Of a stretch of DNA of 60,773 bases, positions 6,257 through 15,440 are shown in pieces; the first letter of the stretch is position 1, and each line of letters begins with the position of its first letter. A model generated the notes under the pieces. The model was given only the letters and a program-made list of their open reading frames with translations, was not told where the DNA came from and did no database searches. Both the position numbers and the translations under genes were made by a program. This DNA comes from Nitrospirota bacterium (GTDB lineage: Bacteria > Nitrospirota > Thermodesulfovibrionia > Thermodesulfovibrionales > JdFR-88), in NCBI GenBank assembly GCA_021813405.1, contig JAKAKS010000041.1, positions 1-60,773 of the forward strand, read 5' to 3'.

Positions 6257-9132
6257 TTCTTCCTCTCGTCAACCGTATATCTAAGTATTCCCGGCCGTTT
6301 CTCCATGTGCGCAAGCGGCTCTATTGGTTTGAAAACCGGATAAAGGCCCGGCTCGCTCGATTTGCTTATCTTCACCTTCAGGTCAAACCAGGCGGCCTGC
6401 CCGGAAATCGGGTCGCTGTTTGAGATAAAGCCGCCTGCTTCATGCGGCAGCTCTTCCGTAATAAGGTGGTTCAGTAAAAACCCCTTCACCGCCTCGCTGG
6501 CGCCAGGATCAAGGTTCCATGCGCCGGGATATTTGCCCATTGCATTCCATGTCCATACAGTGTCCGTCTGCACCGCCTCCGAAAGCTTTACCTGCACCTT
6601 GATCTTCCTTTTCCACGGGGATTCAACCCATACCCAGTCAAGGTCATTTATGCCCATTTCTCCGGCCCTGGCGCTGTTCATGTAAAGGAAGTTCTGCCCC
6701 ATGATCTGCCGCAGCCAGGCGTTCTGGCTGTCCCATGAATGGTAGTGGGGCATGGGCCTTTGAGTTATGGCATGAAACTGGTATTTGCCGCCGTCAGCCA
6801 GTTGGTGCTCCAGCGGCTCATACCAGAACGGCAGTGGATCAAAATACCGCAATATCCTTTTTTTCTGGGCCGGCGTTTTAGGCTGCCTTCCCTTTCGCTG
6901 CCCTTTCGCGGCCAGACGGAAACGCTGCATCACCTCTGAATAGAAATGCATTATGATCGGCTCATTGTCTCTTTTAAACTTCATGTTCTGTGACCAGTTA
7001 AGGTAGCCCTGGTTTATGGTGCGGTTGTATTTGATGGAATCTTCAAGCTGGATCTCCCAGAACGATTTGTTCTTGATGTACATTTCCCACTGGGCGGGGT
7101 TGGGCTCTCCAACAATATGTTTTGTGCCGCCGGCGCCGCGCCAGCCCGCAAGGAACCCCACATTTGCCCCAGGCGAAGGCATCCAGTTTGCTATGAATTC
7201 CGGATAGGTCTTATATAACGGCTTGCCGCTTTCATCGCAAAAGCCCGGCAGCCCAAGGGCGTTGGCAAGGTCTATAATGGTTTGCTGGAAAGGCCGGCAG
7301 CCGCCTTTTGGAGGCAGTATAGGATGCCTTATCGCGTCAGCCGCCTTTGAATAATCGCAGATCGGCCTGTCCAGAAGCGATATTACGTCATGCCTCTCAA
7401 GGTATGTGGTGTCTGGCAGAACAAGGTCCGCAAATGAAGCTATCTCGCTGAAAAAGGCATCGCTTACTGCAAGAAACGGTATAACGTAGTTACCGTCCTT
7501 GTCTTTTTGCCTGAGCATGTCCATAACGCCCGACGTGTTCATAGTGGAGTTCCACGACATGTTGGCCATAAAGAACATCAGCGTGTCCAGGTGATAAGGG
7601 TCGCCCTTGGCCGCGTTCGTTATGACATTTTGCATCATGCCATGGGCGGTAAACGGGAACTCCCAGCTAAACGCCTTGTCTATCCTCACAGGGTTGCCGT
7701 CCTCGTCTATGGCCAGATGCTCCGGCATGGACGGAAACCCCAGTTCCGGCGCCGGAAGCGGGGCGCCTGGCTTTACCTGGTCCGCCTTGTTAATGGGCTT
7801 GGGGCATGGCGGCACAGGCCTTGGGAACGGGGGCTTGTACCTGAACCCGCCGGGGCGGTCGATAATGCCCAGAAGCATCATCAGCACGCTTAGGGCCCTT
7901 ACAGTCTGAAAACCGTTTGAGTGCGCGGCAAGCCCTCTCATTGCGTGTATGGAAACCGGATGCCCGGTTGTGGTTTTATGCTCTTTCCCCCACGCGTCTA
8001 TCCAGGGGATAGGCAGCGTTATGGTGTTGTCCCTGGCGGTGATGCCCATCTCAAGGCCTATACGCTCTATCGTCTTAGCCGGTATGCCGCAGATAGCTGC
8101 GGACTTTTCCAGATACCCGTCTTCCATTACCCGCTCCACAAGCAACTGGAAGGCCGGCCTTAAAGTTTTCCCCTCGCCGCTTTTGAATTCGCCAAGCAAA
8201 GCGGGGTCATTATCAGATAAATGGGCCTCCCTGATACCGCCGGACTTCCTGTCCCATACGGTATTCTGGGTATTTACCATGTCGCGCTCATGCAGCAGAT
8301 GGAACATCCCCTCGTCTTCCCCGCCTTCATCAAGGGTAACAAGATAAGCGGCATTGGTGTGGCTTATGAGAAAATCCCTGTCATAAAGCCCGTTTTTCAG
8401 GAGCACATGGATAAGCCCAAGAATGAACGCACCATCCGTCCCGGGCTTTATTGGCAGCCATTCATCTGCGATCGCGCCGTAACCGGACCTGACCGGATTT
8501 ACTACCACCACCTTGCCGCCATGCTCGCGCATCCTGCCTAATCCAAGTTTCAGCGGATTGCTGTCATGGTCCTCCGCCACTCCCATAAGAAGAAAATATT
8601 TGGTCCTCTCGTAATCCGCGCCGCCAAACTCCCAGCTGCTGCCACCTATCGAATAGATCATGCCGGTGGCCATATTTACCGAGCAGAAGCCGCCATGGGC
8701 CGCGAAATTTGGCGTGCCAAACTGTTTTGCAAAATACGATGTGAGCGCCTGCATCTGGTCCCTGCCGGTAAAGAAGGCGAACTTTTTAGGGTCCGTCTCC
8801 CTGATCTTCTTAAGGCGGGAAACCAGTATGTCCATGGCCTCGTCCCATGATATCTCATCAAACTGCGCCTCTCCGCGTTCGGAGTTCTTTTTACGCAGCA
8901 GCGGTTTCGTAATGCGCGCAGGGCTTAACTGCTTCATTATCCCCGATGAACCCTTGGCGCAGATAACACCCTGATTGGTGGGATGGGCCGGGTTCCCCTG
9001 GATATAGCGGATCTTTCCGTTTTTTAAAGTGACTTTGATACCGCACCGGCAGGCGCACATATAACAGGTCGTATACTGAATATCTTCATTTTCTTCAAGC
9101 ATATGACCGTTTTTTTCTTTTTTCATGAACAC
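6253..9132 (-). CDS. soeA: SoeA-type molybdopterin oxidoreductase, putative sulfite dehydrogenase subunit
   Basis: A 959-residue catalytic subunit of the DMSO reductase superfamily. An N-terminal [4Fe-4S] site is formed by C23, C26, C30 and C58 ('CYMCACRCG...VICAKG'), followed by the molybdopterin-guanine-dinucleotide domains; a Cys in 'HGGFCSVN' could be the metal ligand. No twin-arginine signal is present, so the enzyme faces the cytoplasm, as SoeA does. SoeABC oxidises sulfite to sulfate and feeds the quinone pool. The match to SoeA (for example 'DPKKFAFFTGRDQMQALT', 'YGAIADEWLPIKPGTDGAF') is strong by eye, but related complexes reduce polysulfide or other oxyanions, so direction and substrate are inferred. 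It is the first gene of the operon; a tandem repeat lies just upstream. Confidence 0.85.
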   Translation of the reverse strand: MFMKKEKNGHMLEENEDIQYTTCYMCACRCGIKVTLKNGKIRYIQGNPAHPTNQGVICAKGSSGIMKQLSPARITKPLLRKKNSERGEAQFDEISWDEAMDILVSRLKKIRETDPKKFAFFTGRDQMQALTSYFAKQFGTPNFAAHGGFCSVNMATGMIYSIGGSSWEFGGADYERTKYFLLMGVAEDHDSNPLKLGLGRMREHGGKVVVVNPVRSGYGAIADEWLPIKPGTDGAFILGLIHVLLKNGLYDRDFLISHTNAAYLVTLDEGGEDEGMFHLLHERDMVNTQNTVWDRKSGGIREAHLSDNDPALLGEFKSGEGKTLRPAFQLLVERVMEDGYLEKSAAICGIPAKTIERIGLEMGITARDNTITLPIPWIDAWGKEHKTTTGHPVSIHAMRGLAAHSNGFQTVRALSVLMMLLGIIDRPGGFRYKPPFPRPVPPCPKPINKADQVKPGAPLPAPELGFPSMPEHLAIDEDGNPVRIDKAFSWEFPFTAHGMMQNVITNAAKGDPYHLDTLMFFMANMSWNSTMNTSGVMDMLRQKDKDGNYVIPFLAVSDAFFSEIASFADLVLPDTTYLERHDVISLLDRPICDYSKAADAIRHPILPPKGGCRPFQQTIIDLANALGLPGFCDESGKPLYKTYPEFIANWMPSPGANVGFLAGWRGAGGTKHIVGEPNPAQWEMYIKNKSFWEIQLEDSIKYNRTINQGYLNWSQNMKFKRDNEPIIMHFYSEVMQRFRLAAKGQRKGRQPKTPAQKKRILRYFDPLPFWYEPLEHQLADGGKYQFHAITQRPMPHYHSWDSQNAWLRQIMGQNFLYMNSARAGEMGINDLDWVWVESPWKRKIKVQVKLSEAVQTDTVWTWNAMGKYPGAWNLDPGASEAVKGFLLNHLITEELPHEAGGFISNSDPISGQAAWFDLKVKISKSSEPGLYPVFKPIEPLAHMEKRPGILRYTVDERKK

Positions 9133-9140
9133 TCTCTATT

Positions 9141-9193
9141 CTTATGATTTTTGTCTTTGAGTTGCAGCTTATGATTTTGCCCTTGAGTTGCAG
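9141..9193. repeat. Tandem 27/26-base repeat in the soeA leader
   Basis: Two adjacent near-identical units (9141-9167 and 9168-9193) share 24 of 27 positions, each reading cttatgatttt...ttgagttgcag. They lie 9-61 bases before the soeA start on the minus strand, in or near the 5' leader. They may be regulator sites or a recent slip duplication. Confidence 0.65.
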
Positions 9194-9516
9194 CCCTGTG
9201 TAAAAGTATAAAACCTCGCTTCAATCAAAGTAAACGAATTGGTTCATAATTATTTTTTATTCATATTTGCAACTTCGAAGCATAACATGCCCCCTGTGCG
9301 GTACTCTGCGACGGGTTAGAATTGATTGCAAGATCAGACACTTAAAGGATGTCTTCCTATGGGTAAAAGATACTTGCCACATATGAGGCTTTCCGGGATC
9401 CCGATGGCATAAGAGAACCGGCGCTTAAGAACATGGGCCCTGGCATATCCAGCCGCTATCAGACAGGCGGTGGAAGCCAGATAAGGTATGTTTGCCGCTT
9501 CAAGCCTGCAGCTTGA
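9194..9516. other. Intergenic region between soeA and greB
   Basis: About 320 bases without a convincing gene. AT-rich sequence near 9230-9280 probably holds the soe promoter, but no clear -35/-10 pair could be chosen. On the plus strand a short open frame ending at 9516 reads 'FRDPDGIREPALKNMG' and then 'IRYVCRFKP'. It looks like a protein tail but has no start signal; it may be a relic. Confidence 0.4.
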
Positions 9517-10023
9517 TTACTCTAGCTCACCATAGCCGACTGAGGTCACCACATAGGCAACCGTACCAGAGGGCGTGCTCACCAGAACTTCATCGCCCCG
9601 GGCCTTGCACAACAATGCCTTTGCCATTGGAGAATCAATGCTGATTAACCCCTTTGGGGGATAGAATTCGTCCGGCCCGACGATGCGATACCTGAATTGA
9701 TTCCCATCGGGGTCTTCAAGCCCCACCCAGGCGCCGAAAAACACCTTCGACTTGTCACTGGGCGGCCGGTCTACTACAACCAATTCGTTCAGCCTCTTTA
9801 TAAGAAACCGCATACGGGAATCGATCTGCCTTAATTGCTTCTTTCCGTAAATATACTCTGCGTTTTCTGACCTGTCCCCCATGGCCGCAGCTTCGGCAAC
9901 TGCCTGCGTGACCTGAGGGCGCTTCACCTTCCACAGATATGCCAGTTCATCTGCCAAGCGCTTTTGCCCATTGGGTGTAATATACGGCGAAACCTTTATT
10001 TTTCCCTGCAACGGGATTTTCAT
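9517..10023 (-). CDS. greB: Transcription elongation factor GreB
   Basis: A 168-residue GreA/GreB protein. It rescues backtracked RNA polymerase by stimulating cleavage of the 3' end of the transcript. The N-terminal coiled coil carries 'GDRSENAEYIYGKKQLR', with the acidic tip residues D and E used at the polymerase active site; 'YGKK' and 'FLWK'-like spacing fit GreB rather than GreA. The C-terminal FKBP-like domain ends 'SPMAKALLCKARGDEVLVSTPSG'. Its start overlaps the end of the upstream methyltransferase gene by 4 bases, so the two form one unit. Confidence 0.92.
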   Translation of the reverse strand: MKIPLQGKIKVSPYITPNGQKRLADELAYLWKVKRPQVTQAVAEAAAMGDRSENAEYIYGKKQLRQIDSRMRFLIKRLNELVVVDRPPSDKSKVFFGAWVGLEDPDGNQFRYRIVGPDEFYPPKGLISIDSPMAKALLCKARGDEVLVSTPSGTVAYVVTSVGYGELE

Positions 10024-11180
10024 AATACCTGTTTGGTCTTTCTGCTGCCTTCGTAAAGCTCATACTCCAAAAGCCTGCATTCTATCCTGCCGTTAAAAAA
10101 AGGCGTTCTCTTTTTTGCCTTCAGCCCCACTTTTTTTGCCAAGTCCATATTTCCCGTGAAGATATATCCCTTGTATCCTTTGCACTTCTGCTTGAAAAAA
10201 TCGCCTACCCCTTCGTACACGCCCTCAAGCTCTTTCACCTCACCCATTCTCTCCCCGTATTCCGGATTGATTATCACTATCCCGCCGCCCTCAGGGACTT
10301 CGGTTGCCGAATAATCGGATACTCCGAATTCGATCAGGTGCTCCACCCCCGCAGCAGCGGCGTTTTTCCTTGCCGCCTCAACGGCCTCTTTATTAATATC
10401 GGTTGCAATAAGCCTGCACCCCGGTGCAGGCCTTGCTCTCTGTTTTGCCTCCACGATGAACTGGTTGAAGAGAGGTTTATTAAATCCTTTGAGATGCATG
10501 AACCCGTAATTGCGGCGCAAAAGCCCGGGCGCCCTGTTAAGGGCAATTAAGGCAGCCTCGATTGCGAGGGTGCCGCTTCCGCACATGGGATTGACCAAGT
10601 GGCCCCCGCCGTTCCATCCGGTGGCCATGATAACGGCAGCGGCAAGCGTCTCCTGCATGGGGGCCGCCATGGGCAGTTTCCTGTAATTGCGCCTGGAAAG
10701 GGGTTCGCCCGATGTATCAAGATAAAGCGAACACCGCGTTTCTTTCCAGTAGAGGTTTACCACCACCGCGTCCTGGGCAGGGCCTGAATCCGGGCGCCGC
10801 CCGCGCCGTTCCTTCATCCTGTCCGCAATAGCATCCTTGCACACTACATTTGCATAGCGGGAGTCCCTGATAGTAGGGTTGTCCACGCTTGAGGCTACGG
10901 AGAAATAGCCGTCCTCATCTATATGGTTCTCCCATGATATTTTTGAAACCGCGCGGTAAAGGGCATCGGCATCCGCCGCGGTAAATTCCTTAAGTAGAAA
11001 AAGGACGCGGTGCCCCGTTCTGAGATAAAGATTAAGCCTCATGGTGTCATTGAGAGTCCCTTCCGTCTCAATGCCCGCAATCGTCTCGGACAGAACGGGA
11101 AATCCAAGCCCTAGTATTTCTTGTTTTAAAAACGGCGGTATGCCCTTTGCGCAGGTAACGAGGATTTTACTTTTTTCCAT
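10020..11180 (-). CDS. THUMP-domain class I RNA methyltransferase (RlmL-N / YpsC type)
   Basis: A 386-residue SAM-dependent methyltransferase predicted to modify 23S rRNA guanine, as RlmL and YpsC-like enzymes do. The THUMP region covers about residues 1-160. It is followed by 'PMCGSGTLAIEAA' (SAM-binding), 'ATDINKEAVEAARKNA' (acidic ribose contact) and the motif IV position 'INPEYGERMGEV'. Most relatives have NPPYGER; here the second proline is glutamate, a substitution also recalled from some other lineages. The target base is not determined by sequence. It is the first gene of a two-gene unit with greB. Confidence 0.85.
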   Translation of the reverse strand: MEKSKILVTCAKGIPPFLKQEILGLGFPVLSETIAGIETEGTLNDTMRLNLYLRTGHRVLFLLKEFTAADADALYRAVSKISWENHIDEDGYFSVASSVDNPTIRDSRYANVVCKDAIADRMKERRGRRPDSGPAQDAVVVNLYWKETRCSLYLDTSGEPLSRRNYRKLPMAAPMQETLAAAVIMATGWNGGGHLVNPMCGSGTLAIEAALIALNRAPGLLRRNYGFMHLKGFNKPLFNQFIVEAKQRARPAPGCRLIATDINKEAVEAARKNAAAAGVEHLIEFGVSDYSATEVPEGGGIVIINPEYGERMGEVKELEGVYEGVGDFFKQKCKGYKGYIFTGNMDLAKKVGLKAKKRTPFFNGRIECRLLEYELYEGSRKTKQVL

Positions 11181-11187
11181 GCTGCCG

Positions 11188-11391
11188 TTATGTTCTTTTT
11201 TTACCTGTTACGTCTTTCCGGGCAGAGCAGGTGATGGTAAAATTTTCAGGTTCAAGGTCTGGATTTTTCTCAAGCTCTTCAACAAAATTGATGATCGCCT
11301 TTCGCATGAAGGCCGAGAAGTGTATCCGTCTGGGTAACGCCAGAATCCTCTGCCGTGTAGGCTCGTCGATTGTTGCCGTGTACTTTGCCAT
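11188..11391 (-). CDS. Small hypothetical protein, possibly ribbon-helix-helix-like
   Basis: 67 residues, starting 'MAKYTATIDEPTRQRILALP' and ending in a basic tail. The ATG has a strong Shine-Dalgarno (AAAGGAGAG about 9 bases before), which supports a real gene. A short N-terminal strand followed by two helices is compatible with a ribbon-helix-helix DNA-binding fold, but no family was recognised. It ends 7 bases before the methyltransferase start, so it is probably the first gene of that operon. Confidence 0.65.
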   Translation of the reverse strand: MAKYTATIDEPTRQRILALPRRIHFSAFMRKAIINFVEELEKNPDLEPENFTITCSARKDVTGKKRT

Positions 11392-11511
11392 TTAAACCCA
11401 GCTCTCCTTTCGCGCATATTTATTATACGGAATCACGGCGCAGTCTTGCTGCAGAATAAGACGTTAAATGGCGGCGGATGTTGACAACCTGGAAATGATG
11501 GCAACTGCCTT

Positions 11512-11709
11512 CTACTCATTCAATATTTTCTTTACGCGCCCCACTTCGCCGCTTTGCAGACGGACTTTGATTCCATATGGATGTCCGGATGACTTGGTTA
11601 AAATATCTTTGACGATCCCGTCTGTCAGCTTTCCGGTCCGCTGGTCTTTTTTCAACACTACTGAAACACATAGCCCTGCTCTTATATCGGAACGCCTGGT
11701 ACCGTCCAT
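11512..11709 (-). CDS. ywbE: YwbE family protein (DUF2196)
   Basis: A 65-residue conserved protein: 'RSDIRAGLCVSVVLKKDQRTG' and 'GIVKDILTKSSGHPYGIKV' match the YwbE family, which is found widely in bacteria and fungi. The family folds as a small beta-rich domain of unknown function; a link to RNA or translation has been suggested from context only. It lies between the small gene at 11188 and the divergent uup gene and appears to be its own unit. 11710-11960 holds no further gene. Confidence 0.85.
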   Translation of the reverse strand: MDGTRRSDIRAGLCVSVVLKKDQRTGKLTDGIVKDILTKSSGHPYGIKVRLQSGEVGRVKKILNE

Positions 11710-11960
11710 ATATTTTTGTCCGCCTCCCGCCCGCTCAAACGCTCCCGCCCTTCGGGGCAGTAATGTACTTATCCGCTAAAAAAATCTACCGCTATTATAC
11801 ACTCGGGCAGTAACATCGCACTGGTGATGGCGCTGTTCCGTTATAATAAATGAGGCGGAAATGATGCGAGGACGAAAAGTTTTTTGCGCCGCATGATAGA
11901 TCCTCCGGGCCTGCAGTTTCTTTTTTGAAATCTCGTATACTCTTCTAATCGAGGTGAAAT

Positions 11961-13736
11961 TTGGCATTGGTGAGTTTGCAGGAGGTTAGGCTCGCTTTTA
12001 ACGGCCCCGCGCTGCTCGACGGGGTGATGCTCCAGATCGAACGCGGCGAACGGGTCTGCCTGGTAGGCAGAAACGGGGCGGGCAAATCCACTCTTTTAAA
12101 GGTGATAAGCGGCTCTGCTTCTCCCGATGCAGGCAAGGTCATACGGCAGAGCGGCGCGTTGACCGGATTGCTGGAGCAGGAAGTCCCGCATGATATCTCC
12201 GGCACTGTCTTCGATGTAGTCTCCGGCGGACTGCAAGCCAGGCACAAGGTGGAAAATGTCCTTTCCCGCTTAAAATTGCATCCCGATGCTTCTTTTGCCG
12301 GTCTTTCTGGCGGGTACAAAAGAAGGGTGCTGCTGGCAAGGGCGCTTGTGTGCCAGCCGGACCTGCTGCTGCTTGATGAGCCCACTAACCATCTGGATAT
12401 TGAATCTATTGAATGGCTTGAGAAATTCCTTCTCGATTTCCGCGGCGCCATACTTTTCATAACCCACGACCGGAGATTTCTCCAGGCCCTTGCCACCCGC
12501 ATAATCGAGCTGGATCGCGGGCGGCTCACCGATTGGCCTGGCGATTACGCAACCTACCTTACCAGACGACAGACCGAGCTGGATGCCGAAGCTGCGCACA
12601 ATGCGCTTTTTGATAAGAAGCTTGGCAGGGAGGAGGCATGGATACGGCAGGGGATCAAGGCCCGGCGCACCCGCAATGAGGGCCGGGTGAGGGCGTTGAA
12701 GGAGTTAAGGAGTATGCGCCTGGCAAGACGTGAGCAGAGCGGCAGCGTCTTGATGCGGCTGAACGAGGCCGAAAGGTCGGGCAAGCTGGTCCTTGAGGCA
12801 AAGGGGATAGGACATAGCTATGAGGACCGTCCGCTGATACGCGATTTCTCCACTATTGTGGTACGCGGGGACAAGATTGGGATTATCGGCCCAAACGGCG
12901 CGGGAAAGACCACATTGCTGAAAATACTTCTTGGCGTGACGCCCCCCTCGGAGGGCTCCGTGCGAATGGGGACCCGCCTCGAGATCGCCTACTTCGACCA
13001 GCACAGGGCGCAGCTTGATGATAATAAATCGGTAGTTGAAAACGTGGGGGATGGAAGCGACACCGTTACGGTCAACGGCAGGACAAGGCACATAACCGGC
13101 TATCTGGAGGATTTCCTTTTCCCCTCTGAACGTGTCCGCCAGCCCATAAGGCTATTGTCGGGCGGCGAGCGAAACCGGGCGCTACTGGCGAAGCTCTTCA
13201 CGAAACCGTCAAATGTGCTGGTGGTGGACGAACCTACTAATGACCTGGATACCGATACCCTGGAACTCCTTGAGGAGATGCTGATAGAGTACAAAGGCAC
13301 CGTTTTTCTTGTGAGCCATGACCGCGAGTTTCTGAATAACATCGTTTCCAGCACCATAGTATTTGAAGGCAACGGAAGGCTAGCCGAATATGCCGGAGGA
13401 TATGACGACTGGCTCTGCCAGCGCCCCAAGGCCACACCAAACGCCGGGAAGGCCAGTAAAGCGCCAAAGCAGGAAAGCCGCCGGCCAAGACGGGCGCCGG
13501 GCCCCCGCATCCTTACATTCAGTGAGGCAAAAGAGCTCGAAGCTCTGCCTGCGCTGATCGAAGCGCTTGAATCCGAGCGCGCCCGGCTTTACGAAGCCCT
13601 TGCGGACCCCGGCTTCTACCGGCAGGACGGAAGCAGGATAGCAGCGGCAAAGGCAAGGATACAGGAACTCGAAAAAGAAATTGCCGGCGGGTATCACAGA
13701 TGGGAGCTTTTAGAGTTGCTCCCGAAAAGGACATAG
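11961..13736 (+). CDS. uup: ABC-F ATPase, Uup family
   Basis: A 591-residue soluble protein with two ABC ATPase domains in tandem and no membrane segments. Walker A motifs are 'GRNGAGKST' (about 36-44) and 'GPNGAGKTT' (about 312-320); signatures are 'LSGGYKRR' and 'LSGGERNR'; Walker B motifs are 'LLLLDEPTNHLD' and 'VLVVDEPTNDLD'. An arm/linker rich in Arg lies between them, and a C-terminal coiled coil (about 525-591) is typical of Uup. ABC-F proteins bind ribosomes; Uup also affects transposon excision and branched DNA. The start is TTG at 11961, with GAGGTG 5 bases upstream, because the family sequence begins there and no ATG fits. Confidence 0.92.
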   Translation: MALVSLQEVRLAFNGPALLDGVMLQIERGERVCLVGRNGAGKSTLLKVISGSASPDAGKVIRQSGALTGLLEQEVPHDISGTVFDVVSGGLQARHKVENVLSRLKLHPDASFAGLSGGYKRRVLLARALVCQPDLLLLDEPTNHLDIESIEWLEKFLLDFRGAILFITHDRRFLQALATRIIELDRGRLTDWPGDYATYLTRRQTELDAEAAHNALFDKKLGREEAWIRQGIKARRTRNEGRVRALKELRSMRLARREQSGSVLMRLNEAERSGKLVLEAKGIGHSYEDRPLIRDFSTIVVRGDKIGIIGPNGAGKTTLLKILLGVTPPSEGSVRMGTRLEIAYFDQHRAQLDDNKSVVENVGDGSDTVTVNGRTRHITGYLEDFLFPSERVRQPIRLLSGGERNRALLAKLFTKPSNVLVVDEPTNDLDTDTLELLEEMLIEYKGTVFLVSHDREFLNNIVSSTIVFEGNGRLAEYAGGYDDWLCQRPKATPNAGKASKAPKQESRRPRRAPGPRILTFSEAKELEALPALIEALESERARLYEALADPGFYRQDGSRIAAAKARIQELEKEIAGGYHRWELLELLPKRT

Positions 13737-13972
13737 AAAGCCAATAAACTCGCTTCGTTCGGCTTCGCGGGCGGGGTATTGCCCCCGCCACTGGTCTGCG
13801 CCGCCCCGGCTCCCGATGACGCAAGGTGCCCGCAGCTTGCGGAGTATGTATGAATGATGGCCAGGACAAGCATGCTGGCCTGTTACATCAGCGCCGGGAG
13901 TTTTTAACATCCCGGCTGTTTATAGGTTTTTTTTCGAGGCCTTCCTGTCCGGGTGCTTAACCCGGGCCTCAC
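13737..13972. other. Intergenic region between convergent uup and oprM
   Basis: No gene is seen. G/C-rich stretches around 13760-13850 could form weak hairpins, but none has a clear U-tract. It separates two convergent transcripts. Confidence 0.4.
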
Positions 13973-15439
13973 TCACGCCCCCCCGCCAAGTACCTTGTAG
14001 AGGGTAATCAGATTGTTGAGCCTGGAGAGACGAATGGTAATCAGCCCTTGCTGTGCGCTGTAAAGAGCGCGCTGGGAGTCCAGGACATCCAGATAGCTGG
14101 ATATGCCTTTGCTGTAAAGCGCCTGCGATAACCGGTAAGCGCTGGCATCGGCATTCGTTAAAGCTTGCTGGGCCTTAAGTTGGCCGCCAATGGTGCCGTA
14201 CTGGGCAAGAGCGTCAGCCACTTCTCTGAAGGCGCTCTGGATCGCCTTCTCGTACTGTGCAAGGAAGATTTCACGGTTAACCTTTGATGCCTTCAGATTT
14301 GCCTCAAGGCGCCCTGCTTCAAAGACCGGCAAAGTGATTTGCGGTGCGAAGCTCCATGTTCCGGATGCCCCCTTGAAGAGCCCGGACAACTGAGGGCTTG
14401 CAAGCCCCAGGCTGCTTGTGAGGGAAATAGTTGGAAAGAATGCCGCACGCGCCGCGCCGATGTTGGCGTTGGCAGCCTTCAGGAGATCTTCCGCCTGCAT
14501 GATATCAGGACGGCGCAGAAGCACACCGGAGGGCACGCCGGGGCTGATATGTTTCAGTGTAATTGCACTGAGCCCGGAGGGCAGGAGGTCAGCCGGCACT
14601 GGCGCGCCGACAACAAGAGCCAGCGCGTTTTCATCCTGGGCCACCTGGCGCGTGAAAGCAGCAATATCAACCTGGGCTGTATCAACAGTTGTCTCTGCCT
14701 GCTGAAGATCCAGCCCCGATGAGATTCCGGCATCGAAGCGGCTCTTGATCAGGTTGTACGAAACCTGCTGGTTTTTTAATGTCTCCTGAGCGATTTCCAG
14801 ATGCTCCTCATCGGCTGCAAGGTTCAGGTAGTCACTTGCCACCTCTGCCATGAGGCTGATCTGCAAGCTGCGACGAGCCTTGACAGTTGCGAAAAACTGT
14901 TCCAGAGCCTGCTTTTTGAGGCTTCGCACCCGGCCAAACATATCTATCTCATAGGAGCTGAAACCGAGCCCCACACTATATTCATGTGAAGTCAGCGCCC
15001 GTCCGCTTGCAGATAGACCAGCCGGTATCCGCTGGTCAAGCCCGGTGGCGGCCGCTGTCACCGTTGGAAAAAGATCGGCGCGCTGTATTTGATAAAGCGC
15101 CTGGGACTCTTCGATATCGAGGGCGGCTATTCGCAGGTCCCGGTTGTTTTCCAATGCAAGTTCAATCAATTTTCGCAATTGCCCGCTAACAAAAAACTCC
15201 TGCCACTTGATATCGGCCGCAACCTTGCCGGACGGTTTAATTTTATAAGCAGGGCCGCTCGGCCATTTGGCCGGCACAGGCGCTGTGGGCCGTGTATATC
15301 TGGGAATCATTGTACAGTTTGAAAGAGCAAGAAGGACAAGGACAAAAATTGCGATATGGAGTCCTCGGCCTGGCAGATGTTCGAGCATACCGGCTTGTTG
15401 CCTCAGAAGTTTTTGGAATATGCAATGCGTTTTTACCAT
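13973..15439 (-). CDS. Outer-membrane efflux lipoprotein, OprM/NodT family
   Basis: A 488-residue TolC-like channel of the NodT/OprM lipoprotein subfamily: signal sequence with lipobox 'LALSNC', then the paired OEP repeats. Typical blocks include 'RTEV'-like 'LLRRPDIMQAEDLLKAANANIGAARAAFFP' (conserved in OprM) and 'SYLDVLDSQRALYSAQQ'. It forms the trimeric exit duct of the pump. The start chosen is ATG 15439, preceded by GGGGAGGAA at 7 bases; the acrB stop is only 1 base upstream (TGATATG). An upstream in-frame start at 15472 would overlap acrB and has no ribosome site. Confidence 0.88.
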   Translation of the reverse strand: MVKTHCIFQKLLRQQAGMLEHLPGRGLHIAIFVLVLLALSNCTMIPRYTRPTAPVPAKWPSGPAYKIKPSGKVAADIKWQEFFVSGQLRKLIELALENNRDLRIAALDIEESQALYQIQRADLFPTVTAAATGLDQRIPAGLSASGRALTSHEYSVGLGFSSYEIDMFGRVRSLKKQALEQFFATVKARRSLQISLMAEVASDYLNLAADEEHLEIAQETLKNQQVSYNLIKSRFDAGISSGLDLQQAETTVDTAQVDIAAFTRQVAQDENALALVVGAPVPADLLPSGLSAITLKHISPGVPSGVLLRRPDIMQAEDLLKAANANIGAARAAFFPTISLTSSLGLASPQLSGLFKGASGTWSFAPQITLPVFEAGRLEANLKASKVNREIFLAQYEKAIQSAFREVADALAQYGTIGGQLKAQQALTNADASAYRLSQALYSKGISSYLDVLDSQRALYSAQQGLITIRLSRLNNLITLYKVLGGGA

Positions 15440-15440
15440 A

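Noticed and set aside
6253-9132. Formate dehydrogenase or nitrate reductase
   Set aside because: There is no selenocysteine context, no Tat signal, and the ferredoxin and membrane partners match the SoeBC/DmsBC type.
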